Notes under the pieces: model-generated
The model's input: the letters and a program-made list of their open reading frames with translations, nothing else
Databases searched by the model: none
What the model was told of the DNA's origin: nothing
Translations under genes and position numbers: made by a program
In this document: piece by piece, positions 50,536 to 59,808 of the stretch
How the letters are laid out: the number at the start of each line of letters is the position of its first letter
Numbering within the stretch: position 1 is the first letter of the stretch
From: Clostridium_AQ sp900552125
GTDB lineage: Bacteria > Bacillota_I > Bacilli_A > Erysipelotrichales > Erysipelotrichaceae
Assembly (NCBI GenBank): GCA_037892765.1
Contig: JBBKBW010000008.1
Reading direction: 5' to 3' (one strand)
Length of the DNA: 64,000 nucleotides

Positions 50536-51297
50536 ATGGAAGTTATGGAACAAAGACGCAGTGAGATCGTAGCGTTCGTAAATGAAAAGGGAAGCATTAC
50601 CTTTGCACAATTAAAAGAAAGGTTTCCATCTGTATCAGAAATGACTTTACGTACAGATTTAAAAATATTAGATCAGAGTAAAAGACTGGTACGTATTCAT
50701 GGAGGTGCAAAATCATTAGAACAGATTACTGGAAATGATGATTTATTAAGAAAAAGGTTCATTCAGAATACAGAGGCAAAAAAAGAAATAGCGGAAAAAG
50801 CAGTACCATTAGTTGAGCCTCATAAGACCATTTTCTTAGATTCAGGAAGCACAACTACGATGTTGACACATCGGCTTCAAAACCAGCCAAATGTAATAAT
50901 TACAAGCGGATTGACATGTGCAATTGAATTAGCTCAATATGATAAAATCAAAGTATCTTTAGTAGGTGGAAATCTAAATACGAGAAGTCTAAGTATCAAT
51001 GGCAGTGAAGGAATTCGATATTTAGAGAAGATAAACTTTGATATTGCTTTTATTGGGGTTACTCGTTATAGTAAAGAAACCGGATTTACCTGTGAATCAT
51101 TTGAAGATGCCCTAATTAAGCGAACTGTTATTGAAAGAGCTGAGAAAGTAATCTTATTAATGGATTCTTCAAAAATTAATAAAAGAGGAACTTATACGAT
51201 TTGTAGTGAAACAGATGTTGATGCTGTTGTCTGTGACAAGGAACTTCCACAAATAATGAAAGAAGAATGGGAGAAACTCGGACTTTCCGTATATTGA
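50536..51297 (+). CDS. DeoR-family sugar-phosphate-responsive repressor
   Basis: The protein is 253 residues from the ATG 9 bases after AGGTG (an in-frame GTG lies four codons upstream). The N-terminal helix-turn-helix is RRSEIVAFVNEKGSITFAQLKERFPSVSEMTLRTDLKIL, followed by the family linker RIHGGAKS; the C-terminal sensor (from about residue 75) has IFLDSGSTTTMLTHRL and GVTRYSKETGFTCESFEDA. DeoR proteins bind palindromic operators and are released by phosphosugars. Likely targets are the TTGTTGAAACAACAA-type sites upstream of the dehydrogenase and the palindrome before the next gene. Confidence 0.9.
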   Translation: MEVMEQRRSEIVAFVNEKGSITFAQLKERFPSVSEMTLRTDLKILDQSKRLVRIHGGAKSLEQITGNDDLLRKRFIQNTEAKKEIAEKAVPLVEPHKTIFLDSGSTTTMLTHRLQNQPNVIITSGLTCAIELAQYDKIKVSLVGGNLNTRSLSINGSEGIRYLEKINFDIAFIGVTRYSKETGFTCESFEDALIKRTVIERAEKVILLMDSSKINKRGTYTICSETDVDAVVCDKELPQIMKEEWEKLGLSVY

Positions 51298-51318
51298 TCA
51301 TATGAAATAAGTAAGTTC

Positions 51319-51339
51319 ATCAATATGAAACATATTGAT
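51319..51339 (+). promoter_or_regulatory. Perfect palindrome before the PTS gene
   Basis: ATCAATATG and CATATTGAT are separated by AAA. The core TGAAACA equals the core of the two DeoR-like operators upstream of the dehydrogenase gene, and there is no T run, so an operator is more likely than a terminator. Confidence 0.55.
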
Positions 51340-51361
51340 ATGGTTCTAGAGAGGACATACT

Positions 51362-52342
51362 ATGAAAACAGCACTTCAAAAATTTGGAAAATTTCTCTCT
51401 GCAATGGTAATGCCAAACATTGGTGCTTTCATTGCATGGGGATTTATAACTGCTTTATTTATTGCGGATGGATGGCTGCCAAATGAACAACTAGCATCTA
51501 TCCAGCCTTATATGCTAACATATTTATTACCTATCTTAATTGCCGCATCTGGTGGAAAAATGATTGCGAAAGAACGTGGCCAGGTAATGGGGGCAATCGC
51601 AGTCGTTGGATGTATCGCCGGTGTCGGCGGAACAGAAGGACAGCCTATGTTAATGGCCGCAATGATTATCGGTCCATTTGCGGGCTGGGTAATTAAGAAA
51701 TTTGATCAAATTGTGGAAGGACATATTCCTGCAGATTGTGATGTCATGGTTGTTCAATCTGTATTGGCTGAACGTGCACAGGCATGTGCTCCTCAAGCTA
51801 AATTGATTACGATTGGAAACTTCTTGGCTGATCCTGCATTAGATGATTTATTCTTCCAGTTATCTACTGGTAATGCTAGAGTTGTAGAGGTACAGGAACC
51901 AGAGGAAAAAGAAGTAAGTGTATCTAAAGACATCTTAACACTTGATGGTATCCAATTGAATCTGAAATCTGTATCAAAAGAAGAAGCAATCATAGCCGCA
52001 GGTAAACAATTAGTAAAACTGGGATATGTAGAAGAATATATAACTGCTATGCTGGAACGTGAAAAGATTGTTACGACATACATTGGTATGGGATTAGCGA
52101 TTCCTCATGGCACAACACATGAAGGGGATATTATTCATAAAACAGGTATTGTCTTACTACAATATCCAGATGGAATTGATTTTGGGGATGAAAAAGCACA
52201 GCTTGTGATTGGTATAGCTGGAATGGGTGGAGAACATATGGAAGTACTTGCGAAAGTATGTACTGCATTAGAAGATGAAGCTATTCTTGAAAAGATGAAG
52301 ACAATAGATGATAAAGAATGGATTCTAAAACAATTATCTTAA
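51362..52342 (+). CDS. Mannitol-class PTS protein EIICBA with large internal deletion
   Basis: The 326-residue frame joins three parts: the first about 118 residues of a mannitol EIIC domain (MKTALQKFGKFLSAMVMPNIG to FDQIVEGHIP), then directly the C-terminal half of an EIIB domain (ADCDVMVVQSVLAERAQACA), and a complete EIIA-mannitol domain from about residue 185 with the phosphorylated His in MGLAIPHGTTHEG. Full-length MtlA-type proteins are about 600 residues or more. Missing are the rest of EIIC, including most of the substrate site, and the start of EIIB with its phosphorylated Cys (CDAGMGSS-type loop). The EIIA part could still act in phosphotransfer. The reading frame is intact across the junction. 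Confidence 0.85.
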   Translation: MKTALQKFGKFLSAMVMPNIGAFIAWGFITALFIADGWLPNEQLASIQPYMLTYLLPILIAASGGKMIAKERGQVMGAIAVVGCIAGVGGTEGQPMLMAAMIIGPFAGWVIKKFDQIVEGHIPADCDVMVVQSVLAERAQACAPQAKLITIGNFLADPALDDLFFQLSTGNARVVEVQEPEEKEVSVSKDILTLDGIQLNLKSVSKEEAIIAAGKQLVKLGYVEEYITAMLEREKIVTTYIGMGLAIPHGTTHEGDIIHKTGIVLLQYPDGIDFGDEKAQLVIGIAGMGGEHMEVLAKVCTALEDEAILEKMKTIDDKEWILKQLS

Positions 52343-52356
52343 TGAATATAATTAAC

Positions 52357-52396
52357 AAGGCAGAAAACCTATACTTTATGGTTTCCTGCCTTTTTG
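52357..52396 (+). terminator. Terminator of the hexitol operon
   Basis: AAGGCAG and CTGCCTT outer arms with AAACC/GGTTT inner pairs, followed by five T. Confidence 0.85.
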
Positions 52397-52507
52397 TTTT
52401 TATATTACATAATCAATGCCGTAAAACCTATAAAATGGATTATAAATCTTTAGGAAAATGGTATAATATAAATTAAAGATTAATGAATCATTTAGGGGGA
52501 AAAGAAT

Positions 52508-54052
52508 ATGTCAAAAAAGAAAAAGATATTTTTTATAGGCTTTTATTATTAATGAATTGGTTTCCGCTATGAATCACTGAATTATTTGATATCACAAATT
52601 TTGACTCTTATAAAGAAGATAATCGTAGAGAAGTAAAAAAAGCTACTGGTGGATTGCCAGTATCATTGTGGGAATCATATTCTGATATGGCTAATACTTA
52701 TGGTGGTGTCATTATCCTGGGAATTAAGGAATTAGATGATAGAAGGTGGAAAACAACGGGATTGAAATCCGAAAATAAAGTAAAATTATTAGATGATTTT
52801 TGGAATCAAGTTCATAATCCACAAAAAGTAAGCATCAATCTTTTGGTTGAAAATGATATTGAAACTTACGAAATGAATGATGATCTTATTATTGTAATTC
52901 ATGTTCCTATGGCTAAACGCGAACAAAAGCCAGTTTACATTAACAATGACATATTTAGAGGCACTTATAAAAGGACACATACAGGAGATTATCACTGCTC
53001 CCGTTCTCAAGTGAAATCAATGCTTCGAGATCAGATTGAAGAAACAATGGATATGCATATTATAGAGAATATGACGATTGAAGACCTGAATTTTGAAACT
53101 GTTCATCAATATCGTAATAGGCATAAATCATATAGACCAGATCATATTTGGAATGGTTTGCCAGATGAGGACTATTTGTTGATGATTGGTACAATCGATA
53201 AAGATAGAGATGGAAATATTTATCCTACAGGTGCTGGATTACTGATGTTTGGAGAAGAACATCGAATATTAAGACAATATCCTGAATATTTTTTAGATTA
53301 TAGAGAAATATTAGATCCAACAATTAGATGGACAGATCGTTTACAATCTTCTTCCGGTGAATGGACTGGGAATGTATTTGATTTTTATTTTAAGGTTTAC
53401 AACAAAATTGCACTAAATATTAAAGTTCCCTTCAAAATTGAAAATGGAATTAGAGTTGGTGATACACCTGTTCATAGAGCAATACGAGAAGTTCTTGCGA
53501 ATTGCTTAGTAAATACAGATTTTTATATACCAAGAGGTGTTGTCATTAAACTAGAAAAAGATGTATTAACTATCGAAAATCCTGGTTCTATTCGAGTTGG
53601 AAAATATCAAATGAGATTAGGTGGGCAATCTGATCCTAGAAATAAAGCATTAATGAAAATGTTTAATCTTATTGGTGTTGGAGAACGTGCAGGCAGTGGT
53701 GTTCCCGAACTATTTAGTGTTTGGGAAAATGAAGGTTGGATAGAACCGACCATAGAAGAACATTTTGACCCAGATCGTACTATTTTAACTATGAAATTTA
53801 TAAAGAAAGTGCCGAAAAAAAGTGCCGAAAAATAATATCGATAAAAAAGTAACTAAAAAAACAAAAATGCATTATGATAAAATACTTTCTTTTATGGAAT
53901 CAAATAAATGGTATAAAACAAGTAATTTTGTTGATATTCTGGATGTTGAAGAAAGAAGAATAAAAATATTATTGAATGAACTCGTTGAAAAGGGTCTTCT
54001 TGTTGAAGACGGTTTAACAAAAGGAAAAAAATATAAGAAAAATGATAAATAG
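52508..54052 (+). pseudogene. AlbA_2 (Schlafen-type) plus HATPase_c_4 regulator, broken at both ends
   Basis: The middle (52573-53835) is an uninterrupted frame with an AlbA_2 domain (NRREVKKATGGLPVSLWESY and MANTYGGVIILGIKE) and an ATPase-like region (HRAIREVLANCLVNTDFYIPRGVVIKLE, and MFNLIGVGERAGSGVPELF). Three lesions are visible. The proper start ATG (52508, after AGGGGGAAAAG) reads into SKKKK and then leaves frame in an A-rich run. The restored frame DIFYRLLLLMNWFPL ends at an in-frame TGA (52570-52572) before ITELFDITNFDSYKEDN. Near the end, a run of seven A at about 53814-53821 shifts the frame so that the C-terminal winged helix (MHYDKILSFMESNKWYKTSN and DGLTKGKKYKK) is read separately to 54052. 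Extended -10 TGGTATAAT lies at 52459-52467. Confidence 0.8.
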
Positions 54053-54054
54053 AC

Positions 54055-54090
54055 AAAAGAGAGATGCAATCACTGCATCTCTTTTGTAAG
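54055..54090. terminator. Bidirectional terminator between convergent units
   Basis: AAAAGAGAGATGCA and TGCATCTCTTTT form a 12-pair stem with a two-base bulge; T-rich on both strands. Confidence 0.8.
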
Positions 54091-55893
54091 TTCATTAATT
54101 GAATATACTCCATCTGTTTGTATAGATAGCTGATTTAAAAGGACTTGTTGAGTGCTTTCTTCTGGTTCTAACACAATAATATAATCATACTTTTTTAATT
54201 CATTCTTTATAAAGCCCTCATCTAATGTATTTGTCGCATCTACATAAGGACTGTAAAGAAAATACTTGGCAGTATAATGAACATAGTAACTAGATATTTG
54301 TGCATCTGAATCATTTGTGATTAATAGATAGTGATTTTCATTTGTTTGACCATTTTCAGGCCATTCATCTCCTAGAAGTGATGAAATCTTACCTGGTAAT
54401 GAAGTTTCATATTGGCTTTCAATGGATAATAAGCCGTTAAATTCTGAATATAATAGATTTAAAGCAAGAATTGCGAAAACAAGAACAGCTTTTTGATAAC
54501 GCTGTTTAGTCTTAGGAGAGTAGAAAGCTTTATAATCATATTTTTGATTTCCTAATTTTATATAGAAGGAATCTTCAATATCTAATGTACCTGCAATGAA
54601 TAATCCTCCGCCAAACAAGATGACGATACTACAGGCATATCGTTCAAATCCTGCAAGATAAATAGCTTCATCATAGGGCATAGAGAATAAATATAAACCA
54701 AGAATTCCAATATAATATAAAATCACTACAACATTCAGCCATACATAGGCAGGAGATAGTCTTAGATTCTTTTTATATTTTATTTTGTAGAAGATGATAA
54801 CACTTATAGAAACAATTTCATAGAGAAATAACATTTGTGATGAACGATTCTGAAAAGAGAAGATTGTGGATAGGTATTTAGAGATTACCTGAGAATACAT
54901 AGAGGCAGGCAGTTTAATAAATTCACTAGATATATTTGTGGTGGAGAATTTTGTAGCACCTTGAATAATGGAATCTAAATGATAATTCCATAATATATAC
55001 GGTATCAAAGTAATGATGATGAATAGAAGAAACAACATCATTGTTTTTAGATTACGATATTTTTTGTCTCTGATAAGTGTATAGGCAAAGAAACATAATG
55101 CGATGCTTGAAAAGATCAAACCTGTACTCTTTAAGAGATTTGTCATTGCTAATAGAGGAATGAGGCAAAGCATAGTTTTTGATAGCTGATCTTTGTATAT
55201 ATAAATAATCGCAATAGCACTTAATGTGCACATAGGAAGTAGGAAATCCACTAATAGATTATTAATTCGAATCGTTATATTTAAGATAGATAGTAACGTC
55301 ATTCCAAATGCAAGGAAGATATAAAGTAAAAATCGATTTTTCTCTTGAATGATTCCAAAAACAGATAGCATACAGGAGAAGATTAAAATATTTTGTGCTA
55401 GTAACATGACTCCCTGAGAATGACCAAGGAATAAGCAGATGTAATAAATAAAACTGGAAGCCGCAAGAGGATATTCTTTGAAGGAAATCATAGCAGTAGC
55501 TGCATTTGGAAAAGAATTGGCAGTAAGTAAATACTTAACAATAATTGCCCAATGGGAGAAGTTATCATAGTGCTGAAGATGTAGGTTTATAGTCAGTAGG
55601 AAAAAGATAATTGTTCCAATGATAAATAGAATAGGGAAGGCCTCTATATGAATTTTAGGAAGGCCTTGTTTTTTCCATGCAGTTAACATATACATAAAGC
55701 CTAGAATACCAAGGAGATAAATACAATAGGATACTGGTAATAAAAGATTAGCTAAACCACCTACGTATGTACCTATACTTATCATGGAACTGATAAAGAT
55801 AGGAATGGTATACCACGAAAAATGTAAATGGCGATAAATTACATAAAAATAGCCAGTGAAGGATAGAAATAGTCCGATACCAAAAAAAATCAT
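54070..55893 (-). CDS. Polytopic GT-C-type membrane protein of the exopolysaccharide operon
   Basis: A 607-residue protein with about 11-13 membrane helices followed by a cytoplasmic or extracellular C-terminal domain (about residues 480-607). The first extracellular loop contains LQHYDNFSHWAIIVKYLLTANSFP, the Asp-containing loop expected for lipid-linked sugar (GT-C, ArnT/PMT-like) transferases. It overlaps the cellulose-synthase-like gene by four bases, so it is co-translated with it. Function as a glycosyltransferase or polymer-modifying enzyme is inferred. Confidence 0.7.
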   Translation of the reverse strand: MIFFGIGLFLSFTGYFYVIYRHLHFSWYTIPIFISSMISIGTYVGGLANLLLPVSYCIYLLGILGFMYMLTAWKKQGLPKIHIEAFPILFIIGTIIFFLLTINLHLQHYDNFSHWAIIVKYLLTANSFPNAATAMISFKEYPLAASSFIYYICLFLGHSQGVMLLAQNILIFSCMLSVFGIIQEKNRFLLYIFLAFGMTLLSILNITIRINNLLVDFLLPMCTLSAIAIIYIYKDQLSKTMLCLIPLLAMTNLLKSTGLIFSSIALCFFAYTLIRDKKYRNLKTMMLFLLFIIITLIPYILWNYHLDSIIQGATKFSTTNISSEFIKLPASMYSQVISKYLSTIFSFQNRSSQMLFLYEIVSISVIIFYKIKYKKNLRLSPAYVWLNVVVILYYIGILGLYLFSMPYDEAIYLAGFERYACSIVILFGGGLFIAGTLDIEDSFYIKLGNQKYDYKAFYSPKTKQRYQKAVLVFAILALNLLYSEFNGLLSIESQYETSLPGKISSLLGDEWPENGQTNENHYLLITNDSDAQISSYYVHYTAKYFLYSPYVDATNTLDEGFIKNELKKYDYIIVLEPEESTQQVLLNQLSIQTDGVYSINELTKEMQ

Positions 55894-58148
55894 AGAGTCA
55901 CCTCCATTTCATTAATAAATTCTACGATTTGGTAAAGCTGAATACCCTGTCTTAGTAACTCTTGGGCATTTGTTAATTCATATAATACTCCATAAGAAGG
56001 TCTAATATCATTTGCCTTTTTTAGGTGTAATGAAGTATTAGGAAGCTGTAAAGTTAATTCTTCCTGTTGAAGGTTTGAAATCTGGGATAAGGTGAAATAA
56101 CGAAAATTAAAGTCATGAATTGTGGCTTGAATACCTTCTTCAAAACGAACTTTTTTATCTATCTTTACACGTGCTGATTCTCGTCTTTGACGTATTCCAG
56201 GACGTAATCGTAATCTTACATTACGTATAAAATCATCGTATGATGTCATCCATGGATCAATTTTTGTAGGTAAAGAATGTAGTCGATCATGAATAATTTG
56301 CAGGTATTCACGTAAGTCATTCTCAGTTTTTGGTTCTATTACTGCACCATACATCCATGAGTTATTACTCTCTTTAACATAGACTAAATGAGCATTTAAT
56401 GTTGCGTTATAATGCTTTGTTGTTATTTTAATTTCAAAAGTATCTTCTTTGGCGATATGAATTGGTTTATCTAAGATAAATGAAATACCTTGTTGTGATA
56501 CATCTACGGTTTTACCTTCCATTATACATCCCTGATAAGTTATTGTAATGTTTTCTTTAGCACGAATACGCTCATATTTTCGATAGCTTGGTCTTCCTAA
56601 CATGAAGAAAATAGCATAACATAACGCAATGAGGTTGTAACCTAACCAAAAGATGATTACACTGCTGTAGAATAAGGACCATCCATATTTACCATAGATA
56701 AATTTTATTAATGCTAAGACGGATAATAGTAATAAAACTAAGTGAGGAATAATGAAGCGTAGCTTTGTTGTATGATTCGATGTTTTCTTTTTATTAGTAA
56801 CTTTAAATTTTCTTTGATGAATACCAATAGTTTCTAAGAGTACAGGGAATACTAGATAAGGAGCTAATATGGTATCAATGATCTGTGACCAGCGCTGACT
56901 TCGTATATGTGAGCTAAGATATCGCATAGATAGGTTATATAAGATAAACGATGGAATCCAAAAGATAATGAGTTCGATAAAATCACATTCTACTAGCTGA
57001 AAACCAAATAAGGCAAACAGGATAGGGGAAAGGATAAAGATAAAGCGATTGAAGAAAGACCACCAGTATAAAAAGGCATTTAAGTACGATAAGTTAGCTC
57101 TGATAGGCAGTTTCCTTGTGAAAATTGCATTTGTATTCTGGATACTTTGGATTACTCCCTGTGCCCAGCGTACTCTTTGTTTGATCATACTAGGAATCGT
57201 TGTTGTGGATAGTCCGGCAGCCAATACTTTAGAAGTAGAGTAGGTAATATACCCTGCTTTTTGAATACGAATACTTGTTTCAAAATCTTCTGTTATGGTA
57301 CCATAAGGAAATCCGCCAATTTCTTCCATAGCACTTCTTGCGATTACTGTATTGCTTCCTGTATATGCAACAGAATTTGTTACATTTCTCAATGTATTGA
57401 TTTCCTTGGAAAAGAAATCCTGTTCATTAGGAATACTATTTTGTGCATATAGATTAAATTGGAATAAGTCCTGATTATAGAAACTTTGTGGTGTCTGAAT
57501 CAGACCAATCTTAAAATTAGGATCCATTTCTTCTTCTTTACGAATACGATAAGTTCCATCACTTTCTTTTTTATATTTAGGTAAGAGAAAATATGGAACA
57601 GTGTCCATTAAAAAAGTTCTTTGAGGAATCATATCTGCATCAAAGGTCGCAATTAAAGGGGAATTTGTATGTTTCAAAGCATTATTCAAGTTTCCTGATT
57701 TCGCATGCTGATTATCTGCTAGACCAAGATATCCTACAGATAGTTTTTTCGCAAGTTCTTTAACTTCAGCACGATTACCGTCGTCACATAAGTAGATATG
57801 AACTTTACTTTTATCAGGATATTCCATATACGTACAGGCATTAACTGTAGTATATAGAAGTTCAACAGGTTCATTATGCGTCGCAATAAAGACATCAACA
57901 TCAGGATATGCATCATCTGGTATTGTTGGAAAATCTAGTATTGCACGTTTGTTTTTCATTTTATTGTAGTAAAGTTCAAAGGTTGTGAAAGTTGTGGTAA
58001 TTTCAGCTAATAATAAAAGTACACCAAATATAATATTCCATAGTCCCTCATGTATAGGAAGGGTAAATAGTGTTCTCCATACTAGATAAATTGTTGTGGA
58101 TATAAATGTTAGTATAAAGAGAATATTACGTTTTTTATCATAAGTCAT
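55890..58148 (-). CDS. Cellulose-synthase-like GT2 glycosyltransferase with C-terminal PilZ domain
   Basis: The 752-residue membrane enzyme resembles BcsA. Two N-terminal helices precede the GT2 domain (about 70-330) with VFIATHNEP, YLCDDGN, the second Asp in TFDADM, the catalytic acid TEDFETSIR and the QRVRWAQG motif. More helices follow (about 350-515), then a PilZ domain (about 517-610) with RPSYRKYERIR (RxxxR) and DVSQQGISF (DxSxxG), the c-di-GMP-binding residues. The last 110 residues are an additional soluble region. It should polymerise and export a beta-linked polysaccharide when c-di-GMP is high. It lies between a dolichol-phosphate-type GT2 and a GT-C-type gene. Confidence 0.9.
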   Translation of the reverse strand: MTYDKKRNILFILTFISTTIYLVWRTLFTLPIHEGLWNIIFGVLLLLAEITTTFTTFELYYNKMKNKRAILDFPTIPDDAYPDVDVFIATHNEPVELLYTTVNACTYMEYPDKSKVHIYLCDDGNRAEVKELAKKLSVGYLGLADNQHAKSGNLNNALKHTNSPLIATFDADMIPQRTFLMDTVPYFLLPKYKKESDGTYRIRKEEEMDPNFKIGLIQTPQSFYNQDLFQFNLYAQNSIPNEQDFFSKEINTLRNVTNSVAYTGSNTVIARSAMEEIGGFPYGTITEDFETSIRIQKAGYITYSTSKVLAAGLSTTTIPSMIKQRVRWAQGVIQSIQNTNAIFTRKLPIRANLSYLNAFLYWWSFFNRFIFILSPILFALFGFQLVECDFIELIIFWIPSFILYNLSMRYLSSHIRSQRWSQIIDTILAPYLVFPVLLETIGIHQRKFKVTNKKKTSNHTTKLRFIIPHLVLLLLSVLALIKFIYGKYGWSLFYSSVIIFWLGYNLIALCYAIFFMLGRPSYRKYERIRAKENITITYQGCIMEGKTVDVSQQGISFILDKPIHIAKEDTFEIKITTKHYNATLNAHLVYVKESNNSWMYGAVIEPKTENDLREYLQIIHDRLHSLPTKIDPWMTSYDDFIRNVRLRLRPGIRQRRESARVKIDKKVRFEEGIQATIHDFNFRYFTLSQISNLQQEELTLQLPNTSLHLKKANDIRPSYGVLYELTNAQELLRQGIQLYQIVEFINEMEVTL

Positions 58149-58149
58149 A

Positions 58150-59217
58150 CTACACCTCCTTTGTGTTAAAAACCCATCGCTTTTGAGCCTGATAAGAAAG
58201 AATGGATAAAAGGGAATCTACCAGAATCTTAGCGTTGGATCTAGGAAAGCCAAATGTATAGAATAGGCTTACTAACCCTGCAGATAAAAACATAATGATG
58301 AAGCATAGAGCTATATATTTCATAAAGGAATGTCTTTGTTGGGAAGATTGAAAGACAACATTTTTATTAATGAGAAAATTACATATCATAGAAATAATTC
58401 TCGCTAGTACAGTAGAAAGAATTATTACTGGATATATTTCCAGTACTATATCATCAAATATTCTTAGAAAAAACATAAAGGCTAAGAAATCAATGATAAA
58501 ACAAACTACAGATGAAGATATAAATAGTGATATAGTTTTAAAAAATAAACCTAATATTTTTAGACTATCTTGTATAGGTTTAAAGTGTGTTCCTTTATTG
58601 CCATTGTTATAAATTGTTTTTATAGGAATAAAAGATAGTGGGAGTTTTTTATGACACCAGTGAATCAGTACCTGTGATTCATATTCAAATCGTTCTCCAG
58701 AACATTGAAGCATTTCATCTAGATATTGAGCTCCAAAAGCTCGAAGTCCTGTCTGTGTATCTGGAATCCAGCGAAAGCAGAAGATAGAAAACAATAAAGA
58801 TGAGAATCGATTACCAATCCATGATTTTATAGGGACATGGGAAAAACTAAAGTTTCGTTCTCTTAAAATCAATTGATTTGGATTCAAAAGTAATTCCTCA
58901 CTAATGTGTTTTACATCTTCTATCTGATGTTGTCCATCAGAATCTAAACAAATGATTTCTCTGATATCCTTTAAGTTGTCTTTTATATATTGATAAGCTG
59001 TTTTTAACGCAGCTCCTTTTCCTTTATTGATTTCATGTGTTAAAACTGTGCAATTATCAAATTGATTTATTTTATGAAAAATAGATTGATAATTCTTTCC
59101 TGAACCATCATCTACGATTATTATATGTTGAATATTCAAAGAAGAAAGTTCTTGAATATACGGAATTAATTGCCATTCTGGTTTTAGAGATGGAATTACA
59201 AAACATAGGTTTTTCAT
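58150..59217 (-). CDS. GT2 glycosyltransferase fused to a GtrA membrane domain
   Basis: The 355-residue protein has a GT2 (DPM1/GtrB-like) domain at about residues 1-215, with VIPSLKPEWQL, IIVDDGSGKNY, GKGAALKTAYQY and LDSDGQHQ (Asp-x-Asp), and a GtrA-type four-helix domain from about residue 230 (SSSVVCFIIDFLAFMFFLRIF, NFLINKNVVFQ). Such fusions make and flip undecaprenyl-phosphate-linked sugars. It is the first gene of the polysaccharide operon and starts after TAGGAGGTAG. It probably supplies the lipid-linked sugar used by the downstream GT-C-type protein. Confidence 0.9.
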   Translation of the reverse strand: MKNLCFVIPSLKPEWQLIPYIQELSSLNIQHIIIVDDGSGKNYQSIFHKINQFDNCTVLTHEINKGKGAALKTAYQYIKDNLKDIREIICLDSDGQHQIEDVKHISEELLLNPNQLILRERNFSFSHVPIKSWIGNRFSSLLFSIFCFRWIPDTQTGLRAFGAQYLDEMLQCSGERFEYESQVLIHWCHKKLPLSFIPIKTIYNNGNKGTHFKPIQDSLKILGLFFKTISLFISSSVVCFIIDFLAFMFFLRIFDDIVLEIYPVIILSTVLARIISMICNFLINKNVVFQSSQQRHSFMKYIALCFIIMFLSAGLVSLFYTFGFPRSNAKILVDSLLSILSYQAQKRWVFNTKEV

Positions 59218-59475
59218 ACTAACTACCTCCTAAAATCACCTTATTTTATAATAAAACCCAGAAAAATGGTATAGTTAAAAGAGATTATTTTCATAAAATT
59301 TATTTTTTAATAAAATGAGATGCAAATATGACAATTAGTGGGAAATTGGTAACATTTTAGTAACATATTAGTCACACTTTACATTTTATGACAAACAGAA
59401 TAAAAATATGGATAAAAAAAAGTTTTATTATTTTTCATGTATTTTAATTTATTTACAAAATATTTCAGAAAAGTG

Positions 59476-59504
59476 TTGACAAATGATTTCATAGTACGTA
59501 TACT
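59476..59504 (+). promoter_or_regulatory. Promoter of the histidine T-box transcript
   Basis: TTGACA and TATACT are separated by 17 bases, a strong vegetative promoter placing transcription start near 59511. The 200 bases before it, back to the divergent polysaccharide operon, are AT-rich with no other clear element. Confidence 0.88.
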
Positions 59505-59510
59505 GTAGAT

Positions 59511-59780
59511 AAATAAAACGCTATGATAAGAAATAGTAAACATAAACCGGTATGCAGAGAGTTCCTGGTAGCTGAAAAAGGAATATACAAGGTATGTTGA
59601 ACACATCTTTGAGCTGCAGTTGTGAAATCAGTAGCTTCTGCCGGTATACACCGTTATATGTTAAGAGTAACTTACTCGCTGAGGTCAGTGATCGCAAGAC
59701 ACTGATAAAATTGAGGTGGAACCACGTAAGCATAAGCTTTCGTCCTCTGGAGAAATCCATGAGAACGAAGGCTTTTTTCT
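59511..59780 (+). promoter_or_regulatory. T-box leader, histidine-specific (specifier CAC)
   Basis: Stem I begins near AACGCTATGATAAG with the AGTA element; the specifier loop reads GTTGAA-CAC-ATC followed by TTTGAG, so the specifier is CAC (His) at 59602-59604. The conserved T-box GAGGTGGAACCACG lies at 59713-59726, and the terminator is GCTTTCGTCCTC against GAGAACGAAGGC (59735-59772) followed by six T. It controls the ABC importer below. The bulge TGGA would ideally pair with a tRNA carrying U73. Confidence 0.93.
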
Positions 59781-59808
59781 TTATCAGAGCTAGAAAAGAG
59801 GGAGATTT

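Noticed and set aside
53822..54052. Independent 76-residue gene starting at GTG 53822
   Set aside because: The sequence continues the winged-helix end of the upstream protein after a frameshift in an A run and has no ribosome binding site.
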